In this document: one piece after another, positions 46,701-58,987 of the stretch
Layout of the letters: each line of letters begins with the position of its first letter
Numbering within the stretch: the first letter of the stretch is position 1
NCBI GenBank assembly: GCA_950295325.1
Contig: OX485809.1
Location: 6,572,001-6,636,000 of the forward strand
Length of the DNA stretch: 64,000 nt
Direction: 5' to 3'
Origin: Polytrichum commune
Taxonomy: Eukaryota > Streptophyta > Polytrichopsida > Polytrichales > Polytrichaceae
Program-made: the position numbers and the translations under genes
Notes under the pieces: generated by a model
What the model saw: only the letters and a program-made list of their open reading frames with translations
Database searches by the model: none
What the model was told of the DNA's origin: nothing

Positions 46701-49700
46701 TAGATTATTCATGTGAAAAATTGGTGAATCCATGACCCTGCCTGTATTGGAACCTCCACTCACTTGTATATGTCATGATGTACTACCCGGAAGATTTGTC
46801 ACGTGTGTACAAAAGTCATGCTATGCACCTTCAATTGATTTTGATTCTCTAAAGAACAATGTGAGGTGGACATGCCTTAAATAAGAGCTTTTCTCTTTGC
46901 ACCAACTTCATGTAGGATTTGGAACACACAATTATTGTGAGTTGATTAGCAAATCCAAATCACGCTTATAGAACATAAATGTACTTCAACATAAATCCAC
47001 TTCGGCTGGTGCGGCCAATGCACCGCTCAACACAATACTTATTAATGCCTTTGGAATCCTTGGTTTATTGAACGCCTTCCCATTAGTTGAGTATTGTTAT
47101 GAAATTGAGAGTTTCTTAATTGAGGTGGTGATGACTCACCAAACTTAGAAAGCCATGTATGACTTTGTTTCAAAGGCGTGATTGAAATCTAATTTCTACA
47201 ACAATGCGCTTGAAAAAACAAGAGTTAGGGGCATTGGTCAAGTGTAGTGCCATTTGCAAAAGGTACAACAATAATGTAACTTCGTCTTTGTTACATATAA
47301 CACTACATACACCATAAGGTATGTGGATGTTATTCAATTACTCTTTTCTTACTTAGACGCATATATTAGATTGGTGTGTGGTTAGGCGAGCATCAAAGAA
47401 CAAACATCATGATGACACGTGTTTAAAATAGATTGCACTACATCTTCAAATTATGTTAACTACTCACACTCAATAATGAACTCGATTAGAATGACCAATG
47501 ATTTCAGTTCGAGAATCAAACAACATGTACTTTTGAGAAGCACAACTAAAGTACAAGAGACTCCAATGTTCAATCCAAATTTTGCCAATACTTCATTGTA
47601 GATTTGCTAATGCACCACAATTTTTTGTTGTGTAAACTTCATTAGTAGAAGTTGAATGATGTGAACTAACCGGGAAACCCCCCACATACCTTAGTTTATG
47701 ATGTTTAATGATTTTTATTTAATTTTTAATTTTTTAATGTTGTTGTTGTTGTTGTTATTGAAGAAGAAAGAACAAGACTCACTTTCACGCAACTCTCCCT
47801 GTCACCTCACACGTGACTTGGACTCATGCAAAGAAGTTTTGCAATACATGTAAATCACTTTACTATTAACATGTGGTTCATGCTTGGTTGCCAAGCTTTG
47901 ACTGGGCAACTCCAACTTATGGCATGTTTACACCAAAGACGTTAGGTCATAGTTGTTAAATGACCATGGTCCCTGCTTTTTAGATGAGACCGTAGAGAAG
48001 CCCATGGACTGTAGCCCAAAGTCTTTTGAAAGGCATAAGTCCTTAGTGTAAATCTAAATGGGGTTGTAGGAAAGATGTCACAATATTTCAATTACATTTG
48101 AGAATGCATTATCAGGGAGAGAAGAAGAAAAAGTCTTTATAGCTTTGTTTATGTACCGGTGTTTGTATTTGTGTCAATTTAACAAGTTTTGAGATTCCAA
48201 GTTTTATTTATAGGGTATATATGAATGATAAAAATCAAATTTGTTTGCTACAAATTAGAAAAAAACAACACATTAAATAATATTGCCCATGGCACTCTCA
48301 ACCAATGAGAATGAAGGGATTCTCAAGAACCATGGCCTAGTGACTTTCGTGTAAACATGCCCTTATCGGTTGAAGTCACAAGGCCACCGATCACAAAAAA
48401 ATTGGCAAGTTATCATCTGAACATCATGACCAAAAGAATCCGCATCAATTTTCAAAAGCCTTAGTCACAAGACATAGTGTAATGTAGACTTAGACTAAGA
48501 CACAATTATTCTTCTAGAAAAAAAAAATGTAACTTTATAAAAATATATATGCATGCTAAAAGTGATTATTTTTTCTTTTGACATGGCCACCTTATTTTTT
48601 GTCGAGACAACTTCTTTCGGTTCTCTCGCCACAAAATTTGGGTGACCATCAAACAATATCCATTTCTTGACATGTAGGATTTGATCAATTTCTCATCCAC
48701 ATTTTGACATGCTCACCTATGGTCAGTTCTATTTTCAGTGACCTCTTAATGCCTCTTGTGACTCGGAAATCGTTGCCACCTCCTTGGTGATAGCCCTTCC
48801 AACGAACAACGCCTAAAATAGCAAAGATAGCAAATCCTAAAATCATAATGGTTAGTACGAGTCATCCAAATTGAGAAAGGCTCAAAGATTGGAAATGCAT
48901 AAAAGGTTTAAAATAGCATTACTCAGTAGTAAGGTTGTACGTGCCTCCTTCAATATCAAAGAATATGCACAAGCTTGTTCAAACACATGTGTGTGGTTAT
49001 TGTGTAACATGACCATCATCATTCTTCATAGAGGCTGGTGAGCATATGTCTCGACTTCATCAAAAAGGGACTGATCAAACAATCAAGTGCTATCGTCCTA
49101 CCCCCTATTGATCGATGTGTCACTACTAGAACGCATGCATGGTATAAGGTGGGAGAATCTTAAACCAAGACAACCCCCAAAACCAACACCTTTGAAATCT
49201 TGCATAATAAGTACATATTGATTATGAGAAATGTTCACCATGAGCCCCCCCCCACATGGTTTTGGGTGACAACATGGTTTTCACTTCAAGAATTTGTATT
49301 TATTTTAGTATTGGGGGAAAAAAACTTGTCGTACACCCGGTCTTTTCTATACGAGATTTATTTATTTAGTTTATTAATTTTCCTTGCTTCAGAAGGCCAC
49401 TGCATGTATGTCAAATATCAAATATCTTAACTTATTGGTCTAAGGTGTTGCTAATTGATTATTTGTTATAAAAAAATTTGCCCCCAAAATACCATAGAGA
49501 GTGTTATTCCCATCACTGTCCATAAATCGCACCCTTTGCACACCCCGTAGACTTGTAATTGGAGCACACCTAAAACCGTATGAATGTCTATGGCACAAAG
49601 GCAGGTGCAAATTAGGATGAAAACATGGGTGGTTTTGGGAGAAAACGGAATTATTTTATAGATGCATATATATTCCTTTGGTGGAAGTGTTGGGACATAG

Positions 49701-50490
49701 CCAAGGGTGGTTTACTTTAATGTTTGATTTGAATGATGTACCATGCATAAGTTATAACGATTCTTTTGATTTAGGGTTGGAAATTAGTGTGGCCCACAAT
49801 AAATCTAAAGTACCTACCTTGGTTTACATCATTTGGGATGAAAATTGTACTATCATCCCAAACACTTCATCCACCTACATTGATTTAAATGAGTGGATGA
49901 TTGCAAAATACGTTTGAACGAAAATATGAATTTCTATCCAAATATGCACATGAAAAAATCCACACTAATTTTTTGCACTGAAAATTACAGTGGACCACTT
50001 CAAATTATAATAAAAATTAGTGTAGGTAATCGGGAATTAGTGTGGCCCACACTAATTAGACAAAATAGTGTAGCTAGCTCCATTGGATATGCAGTGGGTT
50101 GATTTTTAGTTCAAAAATTGCTAAAGTTCATAACAATTGAAAAACAAATATGATGATCACAGAAATCACGTTCCCTATGTGAGGAACGTAAGAGAACGCG
50201 TTCTCCATGCTTCCCGCCCTTTCGTCCTCACCGCCATGGCCGGTCAGTCAGACCAGCTCCTTCAAGGGTTTAGCAGCAGCAGATCACATTTCTCGGGATG
50301 TAGGAATGACTAGAATTTGCAATGTGTTGATGCCCATTTCAAGCTTCTTCAAGCAGGATCATAGCAGGAAGAGCTTGAAAATGCAAAAGATTTTTACAAA
50401 GTTGGGTGTGAAGGAGATCATAATGTAGAGAGTTTGCTCTTGTTTGTAGTCTTCCTGTGTTGGAGGCTCGTAGCTTCCGGTGAGTTTTCT
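43736..50490. other. AT-rich intergenic spacer
   Basis: No gene was recognised. It includes a poly-C run (46418-46431), a dispersed family B copy (47365-47695), a GTT microsatellite (47743-47760) and short inverted GTGTGGCCCACAC words near 49786 and 50038. ORFs are short and overlap on both strands. Confidence 0.5.
47365..47695. repeat. Dispersed repeat family B, copy
   Basis: Same family and orientation as 27610-27935. Shared words include ACACGTGTTTAAAATAGATTG, TTCATTGTAGATTTGCTAAT and TTGTTGTGTAAACTTCATTAGTAGAAGTTG-like sequence. No coding capacity. Confidence 0.6.
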
Positions 50491-50499
50491 GCCTGATGC

Positions 50500-51426
50500 T
50501 CTCATTTTGGAAATTGCTGGCCCTGATGCATGCACTTAGCCATGTGACCAATTTGTGGAACTTAACCTCCCTTCTTGACAGCTTCTCCGATTTCCTTGGT
50601 GCAATGTGAGGACATGGAATTCCTTCATAAGTCGGAATGCATTTTGCAGCTCATTTGTTGGAGGTTTTGAGTAGTTTAGGCTTTGTGAGATGATGGCAAT
50701 GTGAGGATGATGGTGGTGGGAAAAGAGGGATGAGAGATTTTGACCTGCCAGGTTGAAGCAACAGAGATGGGGAAATCTGATGAAGCAGGTGAGAATCTGA
50801 TGGTGTTGCATTGAACAAGTTCATGAGCAGTTTGATGTTTGGATTCATTGTTTGTGGGATACATGTCATTCACATAGTGGCAGTATACAACGATGTAAAT
50901 ACACAAAATTTCCAATGTTACATATGGTGGATGTCTGCCCAATGCTCTCATTTTGAAATTGCTCGCCCTAATGCAGGTAGCCTTGTGATCAATTTGTAGA
51001 ACTTACTCCCTTCTTGACAGCTTCTCTGCTTGTCTTGGTGCAATATGTGGATATTGAGCAGCAATCAAAAGCCGGAATGCATTTGGCATCTCATATGTTG
51101 GAGGTTTTGAATGGCTCGGCCTTTGTGTGGCGGCGCTGCGGAGATGGTGGCAATGTGATGGTTATGGTGGTGGGAAAATAGGGGAGAGAACTTGGCTTGC
51201 CAGGTGAAGGAATGAAGATGGGGAAATCCGGTGAAGCAAGTAAGCATATTGTTAGTTTTCTCCCCAATGCTCTCATGGGTAGACTTGTTACCAATTTGTG
51301 GAACTTCCTTCTTGACAGTTCTCTAATGTTGCTGCTTTTCTTGGTGCGATGTGTAGATATTGAAAGACATTTGTAAGTCGGAAAATAGGGTAGAGAGATT
51401 TGGAGCTGCCAGGTGGAGGAACGAAA
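50500..51426 (+). repeat. Tandem duplicates of the B3 gene 5' end (two upstream copies plus the functional one)
   Basis: Each copy carries, in order, ACCAATTTGTGGAACTT, CTTCTTGACAGCTTCTC, CTTGGTGCAATGTG, a GGAATGCATTTTG/GTTGGAGGTTTTGA block, GGTGGTGGGAAAA, TGCCAGGT and a start codon in ATGGGGAAATC. The ATGs are at 50767, 51218 and 51427 (the last is the real B3 start). Copies 1 and 2 diverge into short frames just after the shared codons, at GAAGCAG|GTGAGA and GAAGCAA|GTAAGC, both of which look like splice donors. Confidence 0.75.
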
Positions 51427-52227
51427 ATGGGAAAATCTGGTGAAGCAGATGAGAATGGGGGACTGTCATATGAGGAGGCCCGGAAGCAAAGAGTGGAAGA
51501 GAACAAACGTCGGATGATGGAATTAGGTCTGGGAGAATTATCTGCGAATTTACGGAACGACGCAAAGTCTGCCAAGGAGGCGAATCGGCCGGCGAAGAGG
51601 CGAGCGCCGCCGTCGTTGGAGGAGCTTGGATTGTCGAAACGGCGGTCGTCTCGCGTTGCAGCCGGCCCCGCTGTGGATTACAAAACCCAGCTCGCTTTCG
51701 ACATTCCGGGTCTGCGAGGGGGGCGATACACCGACCGAGGCATCCGCTCGAGCGTCCCCCGGGGCATCACGAATGAGAAAGCTCGCCACGAGGCGATCGA
51801 CGCGGCACAGGAGATCGAGAAGGATTTGAAGAACCCGGCGTTTGTGAAACCGCTGTTGCACTCGCATGTGGCGAGCTGCTTCTGGATGGGTTTACCCAAA
51901 AAATTCTGCGACGACCATCTGCCCAAAACCGACACCACTTTCGTGCTGGAGGATGAGCATGACCGAGAGTGGGAATCCGTCTTCCTTGCCAACAAGACAG
52001 GGCTCAGCGGTGGCTGGCGAGGGTTTTCTCTCGACCACGACTTACGGGACGGAGATGTCGCTTTGTTTGAACTCATTGCTCCCAAAAGGTTTATGGTCTA
52101 CATTATTCGTGTTGCGAATCAACCATCGGCCAAAGTGGAGGTTAAGGAGGAAGAGGTGCCTAAGAAAAATGAGGCGAAGAAACCTGTAGGGAAGAAGAAG
52201 CCGGCGAAGGGACGTAAGGGGAAGTAA
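51427..52227 (+). CDS. B3-domain DNA-binding protein
   Basis: This is a 266-residue nuclear protein of the plant B3 superfamily, of the type of Arabidopsis At5g42700/At3g19184. It is a single uninterrupted ORF. ATG 51427 (MGKSGEADENGG) was chosen because the reading frame upstream has no ATG. Residues 14-37 match the family's N-terminal motif (LSYEEARKQRVEENKRRM). Basic runs lie at 56-60 and 71-76. The B3 domain spans about 137-229: FVKPLLHSHVASCFWMGLPK, FCDDHLPKTD, then TGLSGGWRGFSLDHDLRDGD and FMVYIIRV. The C-terminus is a Lys-rich tail (KKPVGKKKPAKGRKGK). GC content is much higher than in the flanks. The DNA target is unknown. The stop codon lies inside sequence repeated at 53856. Confidence 0.93.
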   Translation: MGKSGEADENGGLSYEEARKQRVEENKRRMMELGLGELSANLRNDAKSAKEANRPAKRRAPPSLEELGLSKRRSSRVAAGPAVDYKTQLAFDIPGLRGGRYTDRGIRSSVPRGITNEKARHEAIDAAQEIEKDLKNPAFVKPLLHSHVASCFWMGLPKKFCDDHLPKTDTTFVLEDEHDREWESVFLANKTGLSGGWRGFSLDHDLRDGDVALFELIAPKRFMVYIIRVANQPSAKVEVKEEEVPKKNEAKKPVGKKKPAKGRKGK

Positions 52228-52480
52228 GGTATGTGGCCGCTTTCAACTCCACAAACAATTTTGGCTGTTGGATTGAATGGGGAATCGTCTCATGAATCAC
52301 GAAGATTTTCATTTTAAGTTTCATCAGAATTCGACTTGAGGTGCAAAATGAAAATTTACAATCTCTTCAAGTGATCACGTAGGCCCTCCCAATTGTCATA
52401 CCACTCTTAACCATGTGTAAGGACGCTCCCTTTCTACTCCAGCTCCAAGAATATTCTTTTGAGAATCAAGGTTCTTGAGT
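52226..52480. repeat. Dispersed repeat family D, copy at the B3 stop codon
   Basis: GAAGTAAGGTATGTGGCC (52221-52238) recurs exactly at 53856-53873. Weaker relatives follow at 55656 (ATGTGGCCCTATTGTGG) and 57346 (GGTATGTGGGCCTATTG). The family continues with TCCACAAACA and GTTGGATTG words and ends near GGCCCTCCCAAT. Class unknown. Confidence 0.5.
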
Positions 52481-52887
52481 ACATGCATATCGCCGAGGAT
52501 AGTCAAGTGGCAAGCTCTCGTTAGCCGACACCTCATTTTTGTCCATCTTCGAATACCGAGCCTTCTTCCATCTATCTAGATTCAATTGAAGTGATGCGTC
52601 CCCATTGGAATTATTCTTAGATTATGACGATTATCTAAGAATTATTCCATTTCCATTGGAACCGAAATAAACTACTCAAGAATGTTACGGTGTTCAGTAT
52701 TGAATTCAGAGTGGTGTTTATAAATTGAGCATATAGTCCAATCTCACTTTAACCCATCTCTTCTAGTGTCCATTCTTATCTACAAGCCTTGTCATATACC
52801 ACTCAATTATAGGTGCTCAATCAAGAAGAGTGACCACATAAAGCCCACATACCTCAGAAACATCTAACATGGGGACCAAATAAACAG

Positions 52888-53142
52888 GTGCAGGAGGAAG
52901 TGGATGAGAGGTGTGCAGAAGTGGCATTCACAGCCGCTTCGGGTGTAAGGAAAGGTTGCAATCAGAGCAGAGGAAGTGGAGCTGCAGTAGCTGATAAAAG
53001 CATTGAGCCCAAGCATAACGATGACATGCAGGTGGCAGATGTGACGATGAAGGACGACACAATTGAAGACAAAGGATTAGAACGAGAAAGAAGCAGAAGA
53101 ATTGTAAGATATCACATGGAAGCAAAGAAGGAAGGCAAATAA
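52888..53142 (+). CDS. Possible alternative C-terminal exon of the B3 gene
   Basis: An acceptor-like AAATAAACAG precedes an 84-codon open frame starting VQEEVDERCAEVAFTAASGV and ending HMEAKKEGK before a stop. It has no ATG start. A phase-compatible donor exists inside the B3 ORF (GTGGAG|GTTAAG, after residue 238), which would replace the Lys-rich tail with this acidic, charged segment. This could instead be a decayed piece of coding sequence. Composition (GC, charged residues) looks coding. No transcript evidence. Confidence 0.35.
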   Translation: MQEEVDERCAEVAFTAASGVRKGCNQSRGSGAAVADKSIEPKHNDDMQVADVTMKDDTIEDKGLERERSRRIVRYHMEAKKEGK

Positions 53143-56100
53143 AAACAATATCACTTCAGGAAAGCACATCCAGGTGGGTCACTCTATGGACATGTGGAAA
53201 GATCAGCAATATCTCATCACTGACTTCTACAAGTGAGAGTCTGCTGGGATTCTAGCTTTCAATGGGGCAGCTGTACTTTTGAATTCAGTGGCACCCCATG
53301 ACCTTTGTATGATTTTACATGCAATTGTGTCTTTGTAAGGGAACCCAACTATCATCTAGCACTGTGTCTCTGTAATGGAATTCAACTATCGTCCGGCATC
53401 CTGCATTCAATCTTGAGAGCAGAAGAAGACTACAATGAATATGTTGTTGGCCATCACACTGGCAGCTCAGGGGCATTGCAACCATGGTTTTGACCCAGTG
53501 TTTGGTTCCTGCTGATGCACATCTATCTCCTTGCAGGGCTCACAGGTTGAGCGCACAATGTGTTACCTAGAATGTTACCTAGAATGTTATAAATGAATAC
53601 AACAGGATTTTATGAAGAATTTCAAGTTGTCTTGAACATTCTAAGAGCACGAGTGACCTATTTCCTGTTGTCCTCACTCACTATTTATGACTGCTGTTGA
53701 CCTAAGTTTCCTAAGCTTACCATGTTGATAGTATAAGTCCAAAGATAACACCTGATTCATACATATTTACATCAATGTAGATGGCCTGGTAAAATAGTTG
53801 TCCGTGATCCCAAAATGTGCATGTTTCCTAAATATGTGTCATTAATCTTTGATCTGAAGTAAGGTATGTGGCCCTATCTGCTTTGGAATTGTCTCATCCA
53901 GTTGCAATTCTAAATCTCACACATTGCCTTAATCAGAGTTTTAGAACCAATGTAGAGATGAAAATCTTATAAGAATCTGAAGTGAAGAATATCTCTCCTA
54001 AATGGTCTTAAAATTCAAAATAGCCCTGGCCCATATTCCTTATATTGGCGTTGCCCTCGCCATGCTCAATGATGTTTCTACTAATTTTGTTACCAACTGG
54101 TAGTTCATCATTAGAAAGGTAGGAGCAATATGGCAAAACAATAAACTGGAATATGTATATTAGTAGAAATTCAATCAACTCTAAATAATACATTGCACAT
54201 CAAGCTCCAAGCCGAAAAAAGCTCAGATTTTTGCCTACCTCTAAACAACTTATCTACCTATAGAATACTTGTAAAATTACATTGTCTTTCATTCCTAGTA
54301 TATCCTTAATTCACCATGTGCCCCTTCAAAGTTCATTCTAGAAAGCAATGGCTGGGGATTTGTGGCACTCAAGTAAAGTCATCCGGCAACAAAAATCAGA
54401 TGAGTCCATCAAGAAGCTTGGATGGAGCTTACTTTAGTGAAGTACCTCCAAGGTCGTATGTAGGATCCCCTTGTTCCCTCATAGCTTTTGTCATTACTAG
54501 TTAATTTTGTAGATATCAATTAGTTGGCAGGGGCCATTATGTGGCTTTGGATGTTATTATATAAACTGTCATCTCAACTTCTTTTATGTGTAATAAATAT
54601 CACAATATATAGCTGAATGTTTCCAGATGCCTTAATTATAGTTTTATATTTATAGTTAAATCTATATTTTGTATTACTTATTGTTCTAAATATTTTTCCA
54701 CACCACAAATGGACTAATGATAAATATTTTACAAAATGACTTGCGATGATTATATTTTAGTAAAAATAAATTATTAAATAAATTAGTTTATTATATGTTT
54801 CCTATTTTATAATCCACCATGTCTATCTAATCAAAAGTTACATAAATAATCTAGTTAAGGTAATATAGAAGATTATCATATAGAAATATAGAATATTTCT
54901 AAATTAATATCAAAGTGTTGTGATAATCTTATATTTCAACAATGTTGATATTATTATGCTATTATGTTTAATTAATCCTCGCTAATTGTTAAATTACGAT
55001 GACCTTTTATATTTTAAGGTTTATTTCAAAGTTTGTTGAATGATTGACATGGTGGTTATATATTTTAGCCTAAATACATAATATCATATGATACCATCTT
55101 ATAATACCATCTTATATATTATAATTAAATACATATTACATATAAATGTTTATTTAATAATTATATACTAAGATTTAACTTTAGGTGTTATAATTTCATT
55201 ATTACCATTTTAAAACCTTAAGAGTTATAAAATTTAATTTTTTTTCCAACATTCAACCTTGTTGTTTTATTTATTTAATTTCTTCATAAAATTGAAACTT
55301 AGGTGTGTTTATCGAGTTTGACGATTTATTGTTGTTAATATTAGGTTTTTTAATTTCATATTTTTACCCAGGTTAAACTTTAAATTCATGATTTAAGGTT
55401 TCATACAAATGTTTAAAAATTATGTGAATTACATTTTTATTATGATTATGATATAATTTATATCCATGGTGCTCATCTAATTCTACTTGAATATATGTAA
55501 TAAAATAATATTAATATTTCAACCTAAGGGTTTATGCTAAGTTTAACCTTAATATGTTAAAAATTTAATGTTCTACCAATAATCAACCTTAGGTTCCAAA
55601 CACTGAAATGAAGGACTAAAACTCTAGACAAACCTATTCTTTAAAGTCTACATTCCATGTGGCCCTATTGTGGATGATTTCAGCTCCACAAACATTTTAG
55701 AGTGTCGGATTGGATCCGTGGAAATGTTCTCACTTGGTTAACATTTGTAAATCATATAGATTGCCATTTCAAGGTTCAAAATTGGACTTCATATAAGAAA
55801 GTCATGAGAGCATATAGTGAAGATTCACTTACTCTTTGAGCGATCCATTAAGCCCTCCCAATCACTATTCAACCTAGAATGGTCAATGTCTTTGAACCAC
55901 ATACTGTAATGTCATTGTACCACGTATCAAGTTTGTGGTCTCCATTCTTAACAAGATTGATGTGTGCAATTAGGTCGCCCAATGCTAATTTATCAAAATT
56001 TTACATTATTTGGAATATTTACTACTATGATAACAAAATACATGAAATAGATATTTATTCATCTTGGGTGCACAAGGTTATAATTTTCTTGTGGTGTGAC

Positions 56101-58987
56101 TCATTTGGATCCAAGGAAATTTGGGTGGGTGAAGAGGCAACCTATTCACAAAGGCAACCTAATTGCATAAATAAATAACCAATGTTGGACAATACGACAT
56201 GACTTTGAACCTGTTGGCCCTACCCTGCTCAAGAATCCTCTTGGTACAGGGTGGGGTTTACTTGAGCGGTGGGTGGGCTCTTGGCTTCCTACCTACCTAG
56301 CTAGTTTTTTCGTGTCAAGCAGAGAGAAGATTTCATAGCGAGAATCAAACCGCTAGCCACTTCATTCAGAAATGGGTACCTCTCCACTATCACCCAGTAG
56401 TTTAGGATCACCTTGGACCATAACCTAATTGGACATAATATGAGTGGAGGTATATAAGCCTTGCAGTTGCCATGGAACTTACCACTCAAATCTTCAAAAT
56501 GTCTGATACCTTACTTGTTGCGGTCTATTTTCGACAAAGCCGTTGATAAGTCAAGATTTTGTGGGACACGCTTGTAGTTAGAGAGAGTGGTGCCACCAAT
56601 TTGATGTTGCGGGATCTAAAGGCCACTTCACACACGAGCCAAGAGCTGTGACCATGAAATTGTAAGAGCCCAAAAGAAAGTGTTCAAAGGCCATCCCAAC
56701 ACACCTCCAAAATCATGTAGTGTGAAGTCATATGTGACCGGGCTCTTAACCAAACGCAGTTTCAATGGATGTCTATTCATGCGGGTCCTCAAACATGATA
56801 GAATAGAATAGAATAAACCAACTGTTGTGAGCGTTCGGAGTGCCATGGTCTCCTGATTTTGTGTTAGGCCACCCTCCAAGAGGTGGTTTTTGAAAATAGT
56901 CCAAGTGACCATGAAACGTGTTCCATTGGATGCCATGTAGGAATCCATGTAGACTTTACATCCATCTTGCATTCGCATACTCCGTTGGTCCCTCAAGCGT
57001 AGTGTGAAGCGAACTTGGACCAGCTCCGCCTTTTCCACCAACGAGAGTGCTTGAAGTGCAATGGTCACGGGCTCTTAGTCTCGTGTGTGAAGTGGCCCTA
57101 AGTTATTGGTGAAGCCTTTTTGGTCGGCCTAGGAGGGGCCGATCACAAATTTTGTATGGTCTTTGGGCAACTGCGTCACAATTGTCTATAAATTGTTGGC
57201 ACCGTTTCACATAAGTAATTGAATTGCATCCTCTTCTTGAATATTCACGTGCACGGTCACTAGACGAGAAGCCGTTATGTTGGACCGTTAGTTTTGTGCA
57301 AGAGATCAAGCATGGAAAGCACCAATAGTATGAACAACTTCATAAGGTAGGTATGTGGGCCTATTGTGGGCATTTCCACCTCGTTACTCCATGCACAATT
57401 TCTCATCGTTGGATCGGATCGGAGATTGCGTCACCCAATCAACGATTGCGAACCACGTAGATTGTCATTTCAAGTTTGAGAATCGCAGTTGAGATGCAAG
57501 CATTGTAAGAGGTGAAAGTGACTCATGTTCTTTTTCTTTTGAAACAATCGTCTAGGTTTTCCCTAATTTTGTTCACGATTAAAATGATGAAACAAGATTG
57601 ACTGAATCGTTTTGAGTTTAAACTTGTTGTCAAGTTTGTACAATCATAACTACATATAAGTATAGGGTGTTCATAGATCTTGCGTTTCACGTACACCTTC
57701 TCTCCCCCTCTCAATTTCTCACAAGAGGAGTTTATTTTCATCCAAGCTTTCCTTACAATCCCAACCCACCCACACCAGCACCAATTGTTCATAATATGTA
57801 TCCATTCTTGAAGCAATGTTTGTCATCCTTCATGTCATAATTTAACAATTTTGTCAACCAAAAAACAATTTATGAGCATGAATTGTATACAAGGAATGTC
57901 TATTTGTTTTCCTTCCAATTCCTTGTGTTTTGCATTTATAATTCAAGACATTTGCTATAGAATTAAAAATTTCCCATATGTACATATGTACATGAGACTA
58001 TTATGTAATCTATGATTTGCATGTGCAATTTTTGTTTTGGTCATGAAAGTTTTGTATGTAAGGGGTTTTAATAAGAGGTTTCGCATGTGCGTAGCTCATG
58101 CTCTCAAAGAAAAGTGCACCTCCCATGTAGTCTTTTTTCCTTGTTTATCTTTTTATTGTTGGCCAATGGGGACATATGGCAAGCCAACCTAATCTCAATC
58201 TATAATAGATCATTTGAGACTTTTTTTAAGAAAAAAATAAGGAGAAAACCGGACATTGATTGTGCCTACGACTAATCATAATACAAACAAATGGATGCAA
58301 ATTCGAGTAAAAATATGGAAGTTGTGAAAATCCATAACATTTAGTTAACAAAGGGTCTTCTATTGTTGCAAGGACAATGAATTTAGTAGTCATGCAAAGA
58401 AACATGTCTTCTCCATTACCTCGCCAAAGTCACTAAAAGAAACAAACATGTTGATCCAATGGGTCCATTTAGAGTCCCACATTTTGTGCTGTGAACTTTC
58501 TTGAGTATTGTTTTTGAAGTAAAAGGTCAGAGCACCACATTCCTCAAAGAAGTATCCCAGCTAATTCCAATAATCGATGCAGTTCTCCATATTCTCCACA
58601 GAATGTACTCACAAAGATATCATATGCATCTTTCCTCCTACATGGAGCACGCACGTTGTGTAATGATTAATGAACTCTAACAGAAATCAGAGGTAACTCT
58701 TGAAGCAAAATAAAATAGATCTTTCATGCACAACATTTTAATCACACCGCACTTTTGGCATACTTTTCCAGTTTGTTTATAAAACCCCTGACTTATGATC
58801 TTCAATACATGTACACACTTCTTGAACAAGGGAATATTCAGTGTATGAGAATATGGACTCCTGATCTATTTTTGGAGATGTAGTACACTCTGAATATTAG
58901 ATGAACGCAGATGTGCAATTTTTTTTCCCGTTACTGCAGTCACGCAGGTGGGAAACACTGGAATACAAAGTCGGCTTTGAATTGACT
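53143..58987. other. AT-rich spacer between the B3 and AAA ATPase genes
   Basis: No gene was recognised. It includes family D copies (53856, 55656, 57346), a very AT-rich kilobase (about 54530-55610), a family A relative (55960-56160) and the second MITE copy (56620-57098). Confidence 0.5.
56620..57098. mobile_element. PIF/Harbinger (Tourist)-like MITE, copy 2 (479 bp)
   Basis: Termini are AGGCCACTTCACACACGAG and TCTCGTGTGTGAAGTGGCCC, flanked by perfect TAA duplications (56617-56619 and 57099-57101), the classic 3-bp target of PIF/Harbinger. It matches copy 1 (21837-22339) in reverse orientation along its whole length. A 146-codon minus-strand frame crosses it, but the frame is broken in copy 1 and is not considered coding. 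Confidence 0.85.
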
